From Toxotes chatareus (taxonomy: Eukaryota > Chordata > Actinopteri > Toxotidae), in assembly GCA_016801885.1 (NCBI GenBank), contig CM028901.1, positions 14,829,095 through 14,893,094 on the forward strand: a DNA stretch of 64,000 bases, read 5' to 3'. Shown piece after piece: positions 23,058 to 33,482 of the stretch; position 1 is the stretch's first letter, and each line of letters begins with the position of its first letter. The position numbers were made by a program, and so were the translations under genes. Under the pieces are notes generated by a model. That model was given only the letters and a program-made list of their open reading frames with translations, was not told where the DNA came from and did no database searches.

Positions 23058-24832
23058 GTAAATTGGCAACTTAAAAGAAAACTAATGTAGCAGCTGGTGA
23101 TGACTGTTCTAACAGCATTTCATGTTTGTTTGGTCAGGGCTTACAGGCTGAAAAGCGTAACTTCATTTCCTACAGCACAGCAGTGGGCAACCTGTTTAAG
23201 CTGTTCCCACCCATTCCAGATGTTGTAGAACCCAGCCCTGAACGCTACAGGACTTGTGCTGTGGTGGGGAACTCTGGTAATTTGAGGGGATCACATTATG
23301 GACCTCTGATAGATTTCCATGACATTATCATAAGGTACGTTTTTAGAAAAGCTGTTTAAGTCTTTGAACAACATTTTATTATTATTAATAATTTATTAGT
23401 ATTTGTTAGAGACACTGGGACGAATTCTGAACATTTCTTCCTCATTGTCAGAAAATAAATTCAAGCAATGTACTTCTGCCACTAACAGATGACATATGTC
23501 CTTCTTTGCTAATTAGAATTAACCATGCAAGTACCAAAGGCTACGAAGCAGATGTTGGGAACAGAACAACCCATCGTGTCGTTTATCCAGAGAGTGCTGT
23601 AGACTTAGACAACACCACTCATCTTGTGTTGGTTCCATTTAAAATACAAGATATTGAGTGGCTCGCTCAAGCCTTCACTACAGGATTTACTGGATCGTGA
23701 GTCATGTTTTTATTGTTCTATGTATGTGATCATGTAAATAAGTAAATAAATAGGGCATTATGAAATGCTTGAATTTTGATAATAGCTGGAAAAATGGGGG
23801 TCTTCTAAAACTTTTGACCTGTAGAGTATTAGCTAACCCTGCAGAACAAAATTTACATCCAATACAAACATTCAGTGCCAGTGCAAGAAGTTGTATGCCC
23901 TTCATGTAAGCAAAGCAAAAAGCAATGGCTGACTGTCATGCACAGTTTGATTTTGACATTTATATTATCTCCTACAGGTCATATATGCCAGTAAAATCAA
24001 GTGTCAAAGCTAGCAAGGACTTGGTGAGTGTTATTTTCAGTGCATCCAGCAATACATATTAGCTGCAAAGGTACTGGTTCATAAATGTAACTTCAAAGTA
24101 CCTGTGGTTTGATAACAGGTGATGGTGATCAATCCAGCTTTCATGATGTATGTTCATCACACATGGCTGGAAAAAAAGGGCAGGTATCCATCCACCGGCT
24201 TCATGGCTTTGGTTCTTGCCTTGCACATTTGTGATGAGGTGAGTTAATTTTTAATTTGGATGTCTGTTTGTGTATGCCAGCTGTTTAGCTGTAACACACT
24301 AATGATTGGTAATAAGCAATAAAAAAGACAAATAACCTTGTGCTATTTAGCACCTCCTGTGTACACTGGCCCTGGAGTGATGCCATCCTAACGTGACTAC
24401 ACTGTAAGAGAAAGACGGACAGCATACTGTTCATCTGCTTAAGCTTCTGTGGAAATACAGTCATGATTTGCACGGTCACAAGACGTCTGCGGAGCCCTGA
24501 CTCCTACCTAACATACCGTTTAACTGCTTTTAAGTCATCACCCCAGCTGGTTAGCCCAGCTGGCTCAACAGGTTGTTTTATCAGAATGTCATGGTCCACC
24601 TGCCATCACTGCTTGTGTAGTTTGATGGTTTCATTTTATGTTTCTTTTTTTTTTTTTTCCATAGGTCCATGTGTTTGGCTTTGGAGCTGACAAAGAAGGA
24701 AACTGGAGCCATTACTGGGAAGAGCTAAGCAACAAAGAGTTAAAAACCGGAGTACATCCTGGAACTCATGAGTATGAAATCATCCAGCAGCTAGCGGAGC
24801 AAGGAAAACTCCAGTTTTATACCGGGTGGTGA
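22827..24832 (+). CDS. st3gal1l: ST3GAL1-like beta-galactoside alpha-2,3-sialyltransferase (complete, six coding exons)
   Basis: A Golgi type II membrane enzyme. By family (GT29) it transfers sialic acid from CMP-Neu5Ac to the galactose of Gal-beta1,3-GalNAc (core 1 O-glycans). Coding exons join at 22827-23057, 23138-23334, 23517-23696, 23978-24023, 24119-24238 and 24665-24832. This gives 942 nt and 313 residues, shorter than human ST3GAL1 (about 340). Visible parts: short basic N-terminus, one membrane segment (about residues 6-21), a CxCxxC cluster (37-42), sialylmotif L (117 to about 165, split by intron 2), sialylmotif S (about 223-264), motif III HYWE (274-277) and motif VS H289-x4-E294. 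Cys117 and Cys256 are the expected disulfide pair. Five N-x-S/T sequons are visible. All introns are GT-AG and the frame is unbroken, so the gene looks functional. Teleosts carry several st3gal1-like paralogues, and I cannot say which this is. Confidence 0.9.
23138..23334 (+). CDS. st3gal1l: st3gal1-like coding exon 2 (sialylmotif L, first part)
   Basis: Residues 78-142 plus two bases of Arg143. Contains CAVVGNSGNLRGSHYG and IDFHD, the diagnostic start of sialylmotif L, which binds CMP-sialic acid. Acceptor TTGGTCAG at 23137, donor AG/GTACGT at 23334/23335, phase 2. Confidence 0.9.
23517..23696 (+). CDS. st3gal1l: st3gal1-like coding exon 3 (sialylmotif L, second part)
   Basis: Residues 143-202 plus two bases of Ser203. 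Contains INHASTKGYEADVG and THRVVYPES, which continue motif L and match the ST3GAL1/2 subgroup. Acceptor CTAATTAG at 23516, donor TC/GTGAGT at 23696/23697, phase 2. Confidence 0.9.
23978..24023 (+). CDS. st3gal1l: st3gal1-like coding exon 4 (46-nt micro-exon)
   Basis: Completes Ser203 and encodes 15 residues (SYMPVKSSVKASKDL). Acceptor CTCCTACAG at 23977, donor TTG/GTGAGT at 24023/24024, phase 0. It is too short to be found by open-frame scanning but is needed to keep the frame. Confidence 0.85.
24119..24238 (+). CDS. st3gal1l: st3gal1-like coding exon 5 (sialylmotif S)
   Basis: Residues 219-258, with NPAF and GRYPSTGFMALVLALHICDE. This is sialylmotif S, which contacts donor and acceptor and carries the disulfide Cys256. 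Acceptor GATAACAG at 24118, donor GAG/GTGAGT at 24238/24239, phase 0. Confidence 0.9.
24665..24832 (+). CDS. st3gal1l: st3gal1-like coding exon 6 (motifs III and VS, stop)
   Basis: Residues 259-313 and the TGA stop. Contains VFGFGADKEGNW, HYWE (motif III) and GVHPGTHE (motif VS with the presumed catalytic His289 and Glu294). Acceptor after a long T run, CCATAG at 24664. Confidence 0.9.
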   Translation, partial: VHVFGFGADKEGNWSHYWEELSNKELKTGVHPGTHEYEIIQQLAEQGKLQFYTGW

Positions 24833-25410
24833 TCTCTCTGTCAGCATTTAAAGTATTCAAGCCTTGATAGAAAATCCTTTACAAAGCAAATCAAGACTAA
24901 GAACAATGGGCCTCACTACTCAAGAGACATCTGTTCTGACTCCCTCCCTAACTGTGCACTAACTCTATTAACATGCTAACTATTAAAGTAAAACTGGGTG
25001 GAAAATCACAAAATTACAAAACTGAACCACATGTTTAACAACAGTTTCTTTTGAGTTCCTGTGTCATGTAAACCAGACGACACAGGAATTAGGATGGAGA
25101 TTGATCACATCCAGGGAAACGTAGGATAACATCTTTTCTAGGCTTCTCCGTACTTCTCTGTACGTATTTATTTTTTATTATTTATTATTTATTTATTGCC
25201 ATTTTATGATGGACACTGTTGCAATGCAAAGCACAACATAAATGAATGAGTTACTCAGGGATGGAAAATGAAGAATTAAATGGTTGTGTATGATGTACAG
25301 TGTACACACAAGAAAATAAGAATAATAAAATCTTTAAATAAGAACTATGAATTTATGTCACAGATATTTAAAGGAGACCTTTCTATTTATTATTATTTAT
25401 AGGAAGACTG

Positions 25411-25416
25411 AATAAA
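25411..25416 (+). terminator. Putative poly(A) signal of the st3gal1-like gene
   Basis: AATAAA about 580 bases after the stop codon. Alternatives are ATTAAA at 24982-24987 and AATAAA near 25325. Which is used cannot be told from sequence. Confidence 0.4.
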
Positions 25417-26127
25417 GTAATGTATGTTGTCATTCGTGTCAGCCTGTTAGCTGATACTTGACTGCTTGTGTGCAAGCCTTCACCATCTCTTCCATTAAAA
25501 TCACTGAACTGTTCCTTCCTGGTCTGTGTCTGTATTCCATATGCACCAGTCATGACAACCTACTGGCAATAACATGGTACCAGCAATTTACCAAGACTCA
25601 ATCAAACATCAAACACATCCCTGTGCAGTTTTAAAATGAAGACATACACAGACATGTCTGTATTTTATTTGTGGTGCCTAGTAGTGCACCCAGAAATTGT
25701 TTTGTTGGGGCAAAAATTGCACCAGAGTTACTTATTGGATCCCAAGCACAGGAACCAGAATGAAGAAAGGGAAAACAAACCACACGCAGTTGGCAGATGC
25801 ACTGCCACTTAAGTTCAACCTCATGCACAGATTGCCATGGGAAACAAAGCATGTGAAGAAAACACCAACAAGCCCACTGCACACAATAGTATAACAGCCT
25901 GACAACACGGGCCAAATAACCACATACAGAAACACACACCTGCACAAGTACTGTCACTCCCACAGGCTGAAGGAAGCAGCAGTATAAAGTTTGACCCTAA
26001 TCCCCATATGCACAATAAACTAAAACAGGCAGGAACAAAGAATGTAAATAGCTTTCCTGTGATCACTGCACTGTTAGCACTGAAATGATTTCACTATAGT
26101 CCAGTTTAGTCACTTTGAGGATGCATG
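25417..26127. other. Intergenic, no gene recognised
   Basis: No coding signature. The overlapping 65-110-codon open frames on both strands at 25.6-26.1 kb look like chance. Confidence 0.55.
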
Positions 26128-26786
26128 ACAACAGCTCCTATCAGCCAACAACAGAGATCTGAGGCTGCACTGGGCACAGGCTCAAAGCTGAAGACTGGAA
26201 AAATATACCCTGGTCTGAAGGATCTGGATTTCTGCTGAGGCTGCAGATGCTAGGGTCAGAGTTTGGAGTCAACAGCATGAATCCATGGACCCAACCTGTC
26301 ATGTGTCAACAGTCCAGACTGGTGGTGGTGGTGTGATGGTGTGGGGAATGTTTTCTTGGTTCACTTTAGACCTTAATACCAATCAGTCATGGTCTGAATG
26401 TCACAGTCTGAGTATTGTTGCTGACCATGTTCATTCCTATTATGGATTTAGTTTACCATCTTTTAATGGCTGAAGCAGAAGTCGTCTCAAACTGGTTTTA
26501 TGAGCATGACACTGAGTTCAGTGAACTTCAGCGTCCTCCCCAGTCACCAGACCTGAAACCAGTAGAACACCTTTGGGATGTGGTAGAACAGGAGAGTAGC
26601 AGCTTGAATCTTCATCTGATAAATCTGCAGAAATGACGTGATGAAATAACATGGAGCAGAATCTTAGAGGAAAGTTTCAACATCTTTTGGAATCCATGTC
26701 ACAAAGAACTGAGGCTGCTTTGAGAACAAAGGGAGGAACTTCCCAGTATTAGTGTGGTGTTTCTGGTAAAAGGTTTGGTGAGTGTA
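26128..26786 (+). mobile_element. Tc1-like DNA transposon, 5'-truncated, dead
   Basis: Decayed transposase of the IS630-Tc1-mariner superfamily. One frame gives GGGGVMVWGMFSWF (about 26315-26360), the conserved glycine-rich block before the second catalytic Asp. A shifted frame gives PPQSPDLKPVEHLWDVVEQ (about 26537-26593), the block before the third acidic residue. The two blocks need frame changes and contain stops, so no enzyme can be made. The right end GGTGAGTGTA (26777-26786) matches the terminal repeat of a common teleost Tc1-like family. No left terminal repeat is present, and the homology begins near 26128 in the DNA-binding-to-catalytic linker. A second 3' end of the same family is at 27982-28149. 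Confidence 0.75.
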
Positions 26787-27759
26787 TGTCAGTAATGACC
26801 AGTAGCCTACTTCAAGCCCGTTGCTGGAGAAAAGTAGCTGCTGGCAGGTTGGTTTAGGGCCGGATCCACATTCCTGCTAAGAGGACAGGTGAATGGATCA
26901 AATTAGATATTAATAGTCAAGAGCATGGGAACAAATTAAGCCCAATACAAGAATTACTTTAATATTATTTATTGATGTTTAATAAACAGAATCAAAACAC
27001 ATCTTTGTATAAGAAAGGTAAACTACTGTAATGATAGTACCCTTAACTGAACAACATGAAAGGTGCTGTCAATGTGAGCGCTGGCCTGAGTGACAAACAC
27101 ATTGTGTTTCCCTCAACTGCTTTACAACAAAAGCCCACGTGGGTTTTGCCAGTTGAGCATTGTTAATGTGAAGCAATGGCAACAAACTGTAAAGCTGGAT
27201 TACCTCCTCCATTGTATAAACCCACTGTAAATGTAAAGACAAAATAAACCCACTAACAATGTTAATTACTATAAAGAAAGGAAAGTCCATGGCAGTCCAT
27301 CCAACAGTAAACCGAAAAAAAACAAGTTGGGGGATCAGTACGATTCACGTTGTTATGTCGAGATATTTGTCTTGAGCCATTGGTACTATTGCTGTTGTTT
27401 ATTGTTATTCTACAAATTAATGTCAATGACTGACTCAATTGTGCTTGATTGGAGAGGCAAATATGTGGGAAAACCACCCAGTACGCATGCCTAGAACCTT
27501 TGGCAGTAAAAGCTGATATCACAAATTTCATGCCATCGGCCACCACCACTGCAACTTGAATGGCTATTTAGCATTTAGCATAGACTCTCTTTTAAAGAAA
27601 AGAGCAACTGTGGTCACCATTAATGTGCATGCTCCACTGCCCTGCCTGCAAAACCCAGAGGAGGAGGGCCACGCTTGTCCCCAATGCTATCCTGCTCCTC
27701 AACTCCAACTCCAACTTTCTGTGACTATTTATTACTATTTATTATCCATACTACCTCTG
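26787..27759. other. Intergenic, no gene recognised
   Basis: No exon or repeat was identified with confidence. A 95-codon minus-strand frame at 27262-27549 resembles no family I know. Confidence 0.5.
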
Positions 27760-27985
27760 CAATAACGTAAATATATAATCCCTGTAACTCCAGTTTACAC
27801 TGTCTGCACTTTATCCACCCTGCTATTGTAAATATCTTGTATTGTTTTTTCTCTATTTTTTAATTTTAATTTAATTTTTTATTTTGTCTTGTTTTTAAAT
27901 GTCTTTTTTTTCCACTTCATGCTGCTCAGTGTGCCTTAAATTGCCCCCCAGGGACAAAAAAAGTTCACTGAATCTGAATCTAAAT
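27760..27985 (+). mobile_element. 3' end of a non-LTR retrotransposon
   Basis: Contains a T-rich 3' untranslated stretch, then TTGCCCCCCAGGGACAAA, AAAGTTCA and the short tandem tail CTGAATCTGAATCTAAATCTG. This C-rich/GGGAC plus simple-repeat tail is a common fish LINE 3' end. It abuts the Tc1-like fragment on its right, which suggests a nested insertion. Confidence 0.55.
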
Positions 27986-28149
27986 CTGCAGAAAGGATGC
28001 AACGTATTGGTGTCAACATGGAGCAGAACCTCAGAGGAAGGTTTTCTGCATCTTGTGGAATCAATGGCACAAAGAGGCTGTTTTGAGAGCAAAGGGAGGA
28101 GCCACCCAGTACCAGTGTGCGGTTCTCAATAACGTGCTCGGTGAGTGTA
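27982..28149 (+). mobile_element. Tc1-like transposon 3' end, second copy
   Basis: Colinear with 26620-26786. Shared phrases include AAATCTGCAGAAA, AACATGGAGCAGAA, TCTTGTGGAATC (TTTTGGAATC in the first copy), GGCTG.TTTGAGA and GGTGAGTGTA at the right end. Only the last part of the transposase gene and the 3' terminal repeat remain. The left boundary coincides with the simple-repeat tail of a LINE. Confidence 0.7.
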
Positions 28150-31100
28150 TTGAGTGGACTGGTGAGTAAAACAAAAGCAACTTGTTACACTCTCATTAAT
28201 TTCATCATTTATTTCATACTGTTTCATACTAAACAGTAACTACGGACATATCAGTGAAAACTTAAAACAAGATGTGTCAACATGTCTTATTTCAATAAAA
28301 CAATTAATTAATAACTCTGTCACCTTTCCTTTCTCACAGTTAAGGGGGACCATCCAGCATCATATAGCTCTTTTCTTGATGACCCACAGCCTGAACCTTC
28401 TTAAAACTTGCAGGGCAAATTACCGTGCTTTTCCATTATGTCTTACGAACTGGGAAGGATGGGATGTATACAGTAGCTTTGAAAAGGGAGAAAACAGCAG
28501 TACAGAATTGGTCATGTTCACGCCCATGTCCAAAAATCCAGAATACTACATTGTTCAAAACAAAATCTTTAAAAGTAGATGTCCGTGGAGCAACACTATT
28601 TCCTTGGAAGACAAATATTTGATTTGTCTTGCTGAGACAACAGAAGCTTCACATTAGCTTCATGCAAACTTTGGAATGAATAAGAACTGTGGATTTTGTT
28701 CCCCATTGTTTTCTCATATTCAGTCCTGACAGTCCATCAGGAATAGTTTTCTTAATAGCCAGCATGACCAGGAGGAAGGAATACAGCTAGTAAAACCTGT
28801 TTCAGCGTTCATAATGAAACCTGTTGTTTTAATACAGATGTGAAAACTGTGTACCTGCCCTTTGATACAGGGTGGATTAGACAGGCTAAACTCTCCTTTT
28901 CCTTTTTCTGTTAGAGTTTGCAAAGTTCACTGAAATATGATGTTTACCTTTTCCACATAAAGCTGGTTCTAAGTTGATTAACTTGATTGTAAAAATGAGC
29001 AGGCACAACCCATGCATGGAAAGTACGCAAGTGAGCAAGTGAACGATACTTGATCAGAGTGAGTCAGTTATGATGTTGTCAGTGCTGGTTATGCTTTTGG
29101 AGGAAGTTTATTTAGCATTTCTCCCACATTGTCACACTAGTCACCAAATAACCACAGAGGTCTGATGTCACTGAATTCTTTCATTCATCACCTGATGGTA
29201 AACGGAACAGAAATACTGAGAAATTGAATCAGTTCCCTCTGTGCTGACGTGCCAAACACCAGCCATATCACAGAAACATGATCGAATTAAATAACCTAGC
29301 TTTTTTCTGTGCATAAGATGTTGTTGTGTTTGTGGAGAAGGTTGTTGAAAAGTAGTTTCAACTAACCCGACTTGTCCTGAAGTAAGACAGACAGAGCAGG
29401 ACAAGCCTCTGCTCGAAAGAGGGTGAGGAGAAAAACAAAAAAAGGAAAGAGGAACGGCACACAGTGACACATAGAAGCAAATATGCCAAGTAACAGTCGG
29501 TACATTGTGGACTATGGGCATTACCTCAAAGGACACCTGTCTTTCCTACAGTGGTGCTTGTGAAATAACATTTTCCTAGTCTTTCACGTCTTCCTAAAAA
29601 TACCACGGGTACATTTTTTTCTTCATCAGTAAAGGGAATTCACGTAGAGTCTTCATGTATTTCAACACCACCTCACCTCCAGCTGCACCTCAGATTTTTT
29701 TTTACAGTTTGAATGACGTCATATTTGGGGACATTTATTCATTGATTAACTACATTGTGTCCTCTCACATTTGAATCTGTCTATCAACAGTCTTGTTTAA
29801 TTGTGTTGGTACTATATCTGCCATAAAGTAAATTACACCTTTGACACATTTAAGAGTAGAAGTGATTCTCAGGGGATAATACTCTGTGAACATACAGGCA
29901 CAAGGTTGACATCTGCTGATGGGTTTGTATGTTACAGCCACCACTTCACCATCCTCACCAATAGTAACAAGTACATTTTAAATTTAACAACCAGAAAAAT
30001 CAAATTAACAATCAAATAACAACAACAAAAAAAACTGTTTTCCAAATAATTTAAACTACAAATCCCAGCTTAGTAGCTCCTCTCTACAGAGTTTATTTCT
30101 AGCTAATCAGTTTGAACAATATGATTAAGAACTGTTCCAACCCAGCAAGTACTCTTTGTGGGGTTTATGTATTACTGATAAGCAGATATATAACGGATAC
30201 ACAGGTGCTACATGAGCCCTTTCACATAGACATCATTTCAGACATCTGTTGAGGTGTGTCACTGCCTGTAGACCAACCAGTGTTTACTTTACAAACCAGC
30301 AAGACCAAACTGGATCTAGTGTTGTTTGTACTTGTTACCACGATGTGGCGACAAAGAGTCCAGTCATGAAACCCACTGAGCTCAGAGCTTTACATTCATA
30401 GATGAGTCAAAGCCACTGTTTGTTTGGGCGAGAGCCCAGTCAGTCAGCTTAGACTGTCACAGTAACTGTGCCCCGGAGACATAATGCAGCGTTTTTATGT
30501 CAACACATCTCACCCATGCTCATGTTCACAGTGCCCAGCAATGATCTTTGTAGCTAGAGTTTTACCAGCTGTAAGAATAACTAACCCACTTCTGATCAAA
30601 GAGAGGCACAAGTGGGACATCTAGTGGTGAATGTTGAAAATCAAATCCTCAGTTTGTTGCAAGTACAGTATTTCACCTGACCAACAAGCCCACTGATCAT
30701 TAAAACTGCAAAATGTGAGTAAATAACTATGCATAAATAAAGATACACAGATTTGTATCTGTGTATCTTTACTAATGCATAGATACACAGATTTGTTTAA
30801 GTCAAAGAAACTCATTCACTAGTATGTTTCATGCTCATGTAATCATTTGGTTTATACTGTTACAAAAATCACTACTCTCCCAAGTATGCGTTGGTTTAGT
30901 CAAATCTCATTGTGTTGGTACATGGAAGGTTTTACAGAAAACACTTTATGATTTCACTGATAATGGTGTGTTCAAGAAATCAGACGATGTGCAAGTTTTC
31001 CATTTCCAAACTGTTTTATTAATTTCAGCACAGCACATCAATCTTGAGTCAATATATTTCTATCATTTACAAAATCTACTCATGAGTTCTCCTCAGTAAG

Positions 31101-31699
31101 AAAGATAATGACGTGTTGTTCCTTTGGCACAGCAGCACAAAACGACACACATGCACGATGATAACACTGACCACATCTATCGTATATCACTGTCTACAAT
31201 TAAGTGGTGAACGGGAGTAACACAAACAAAACGTGGTAAAAATAACTTCAATAACCTACCTACTTTTGCTGATTAATGGATGAATCCTGCTCTGTTAGGC
31301 CCTACACCAGGAGCTCTATTTATAGAACTCTATTTAAGAGGTCAACATGAAAGCAGGAACAGGAACTCTGGTGGAGCTGAAATGCAGCTCATCCTCTCTA
31401 CTCGTAGTGATAACCAGGGCCATCAATGCTTATGAGGGCATTGTTTCATAACATAATGTTTTCCTATGTTCCACCGACAGTACATCTTATCTTAGGTTAC
31501 TTGATGTCCAAACACTTGTACCACATTGACAGTAATGCTGTTTCCACACGCATTCTCTCAGACGTGATCATACTAGTGATGATCTTTAAACAGGTTTGTA
31601 TAGTTTTCGTGCCAATATAAACATTCAATACTATCCTCTAAACTTTGACTAACTTTTCATTTGTCAGGCCTGATGGGGTAAAAATATAGCATGAAAAAC
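28150..31699. other. Intergenic, no gene recognised
   Basis: Holds a 14-bp hairpin at 30739-30770 with a third arm copy at 30781-30796. The 127-codon frame 28274-28657 and the 122-codon minus frame 29168-29536 have no recognisable domain or splice context. Nothing else is supported. Confidence 0.5.
30739..30796. repeat. Hairpin with an extra direct copy of its left arm
   Basis: AGATACACAGAT (30741-30752), loop TTGT, ATCTGTGTATCT (30757-30768), extended by two A-T pairs. AGATACACAGATTTGT recurs at 30781-30796. Confidence 0.85.
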
Positions 31700-33482
31700 A
31701 CTGCCTTTGCACAGAATCCTCTTTTATCAGACCATTATTAAGTAACTTTAGATGATCTGATGGTGCTGTAGCTACATTTAAGCAAATCATTCCATCAGCA
31801 TTTAATTCAAAGCCATATCTCGATATAACAGAGGACTCCTAAGCTTTGGTCCATCCTAAATTGATCATGTTGTTGATAGTGCTGCAGGCTTACTGTGAAT
31901 CACAGTTGACTCTACTGTCGCTTTAAATAATAAGAGAACAAAAAAAGTTTGCTCCATGGCTGAACTCCCAGACCCAGAAATGAAAGCAAACATCATGAAA
32001 ACGTGAAAGGGTATGGCGTTTCACAGAGAGTCATATCAGGGTCATGTTGATCCATGTATTCCAAGGCTGCTTCAGGAAGTTTTACCTAAGCACTTTGGGC
32101 TGCAGTCCTTTGAAGCGGCAGTAATTTTACTTCTTCTTCTTAAAAAGCCGACTCTTGATCTATGTGTTTCAGCCAACTATAGACCTGTATCTAACCTTCC
32201 CCTTCAATCAGTTGTGTGACTTCCCACATAACAATAGTGTATTTGAGTATCTTCTCTGAAGATTTAGAGTGCATCATAGCACAGAGACAACACTGGTGAA
32301 AGTAGCAAATGACTTTCCAACTGCATCAGACAAAGGACTGGTCTCTATACATGTCTTACTTAAGTCTCAGTGCTGCATTTGACACCACTGACCATCACAT
32401 CCTATTACAGAGACTGGAACATTTAATTGGCATTAAAGGAACTGCACAAGGCTGGTTTAAGTCCTATTTATCAGATAGATTTCAGTTTGTGAAGGATGAA
32501 TCCTCTATGCACGCAAACATTTGCCGCGGAGTTCCACAAGGTTCTGTGCTTAGACCAATTCTATTTACCTTCTATATGCTTCATTTAGGTAATATTATCA
32601 GGAGACAATCTATAAAGTCTCATTGTTATGCACATGATACCCTATTATATTTAGCCAGTGTAGCCAGATGAAACCAATCAGTTAACTTAATTTCAAGCAT
32701 GAACATAAAGACCTGCAATTTCCTGCTGTTAAGCTCTCTTAAACTCCAAAACTGAAGTTATTGTACTTGGCCCCAGACACCTCAGAAACACACTATCTAA
32801 TAATACAGTAGTTATTCTAGATGGCTTTGCCCTGCCCTCCAGCACCACCTCCAAGGAACCTCAGTTATCTTTGATCAGGGTAAGTACTTTAGCTCCCATG
32901 TGAAACAAACTTCAAGGACTGCTTTTTTACCTAAGTAAAAACCAGGCACATCCTTTCTCAAAAACCTGCAGAAAAACTGGTCCATGTGTTGGTTACTTCT
33001 TTACTGGATTTTTACCTGGTTCCTTATTATCTGCCCCAACTAGTGTCTAAATACTCTCCAGCCGATACAGAATACTGCAGTGCAAGCACTGACAGGAACT
33101 AGGAAAAGATCATATTTCTCCAATTTTAGTTTCTTCTTTTAGCTAACTGTAAAATCCAAAATACTGGGCCCTAGAAGACTGGGCTTACTTGAGGTTACTA
33201 ACTCTGCTTCTTCTTTCTCCTGTAGCTTTGAGCTTTCTCATCTTCCCCTCCTGTCGCTTTCTGCAGCTATCTGCGCCTCAGGAGCATCGAAATACGGACA
33301 GAGATCCCTCCATTTATAGTTAGTCTATTATTACCATTATTATTATTATTATTATTATTATTACTGTTACTACACATCTCTTTGAGGACTTTCCTCCTGC
33401 TCTCTCTCAACCAAACCCGTTGCGGCAGACAGCTGTCCACCCAGAACCTGGTTCTGCTTGAGGTTTCTTCTCACTGAAAGGG
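31700..33482 (+). mobile_element. LINE of the L2/CR1 group, internally deleted and inactive
   Basis: A non-LTR retrotransposon body with decayed ORF2. From the left come a linker-like part (about 31700-32030, several phrases typical of teleost L2-type elements), reverse-transcriptase block LKKPTLDLCVSANYRPVSNL (about 32140-32200) and, after a frame change, AAFDTTDHHILLQRLEHL, GWFKSYLSDRFQFV and CRGVPQGSVL (about 32360-32560). The catalytic box is YAHD (32627-32638) where active enzymes have YADD. The C-terminal part (to about 33180) is broken by stops. The 3' end holds (TTA)n and CCCAGAACCTGGTTCTGC, then TGAGGTTTCTTC and AAAGGGAGTTT, which I recognise as a teleost L2-type 3' UTR. The endonuclease domain is missing. 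Confidence 0.8.
33336..33363. repeat. (TTA)9 microsatellite in the LINE 3' region
   Basis: Tandem ATT/TTA units between the ORF2 remnant and the 3' UTR of the LINE. Confidence 0.9.

Noticed and set aside
28274..28657. 127-codon open frame after a pyrimidine-rich AG
   Set aside because: It has an acceptor-like start but no matching donor or family resemblance, and other frames across the same bases are equally open.
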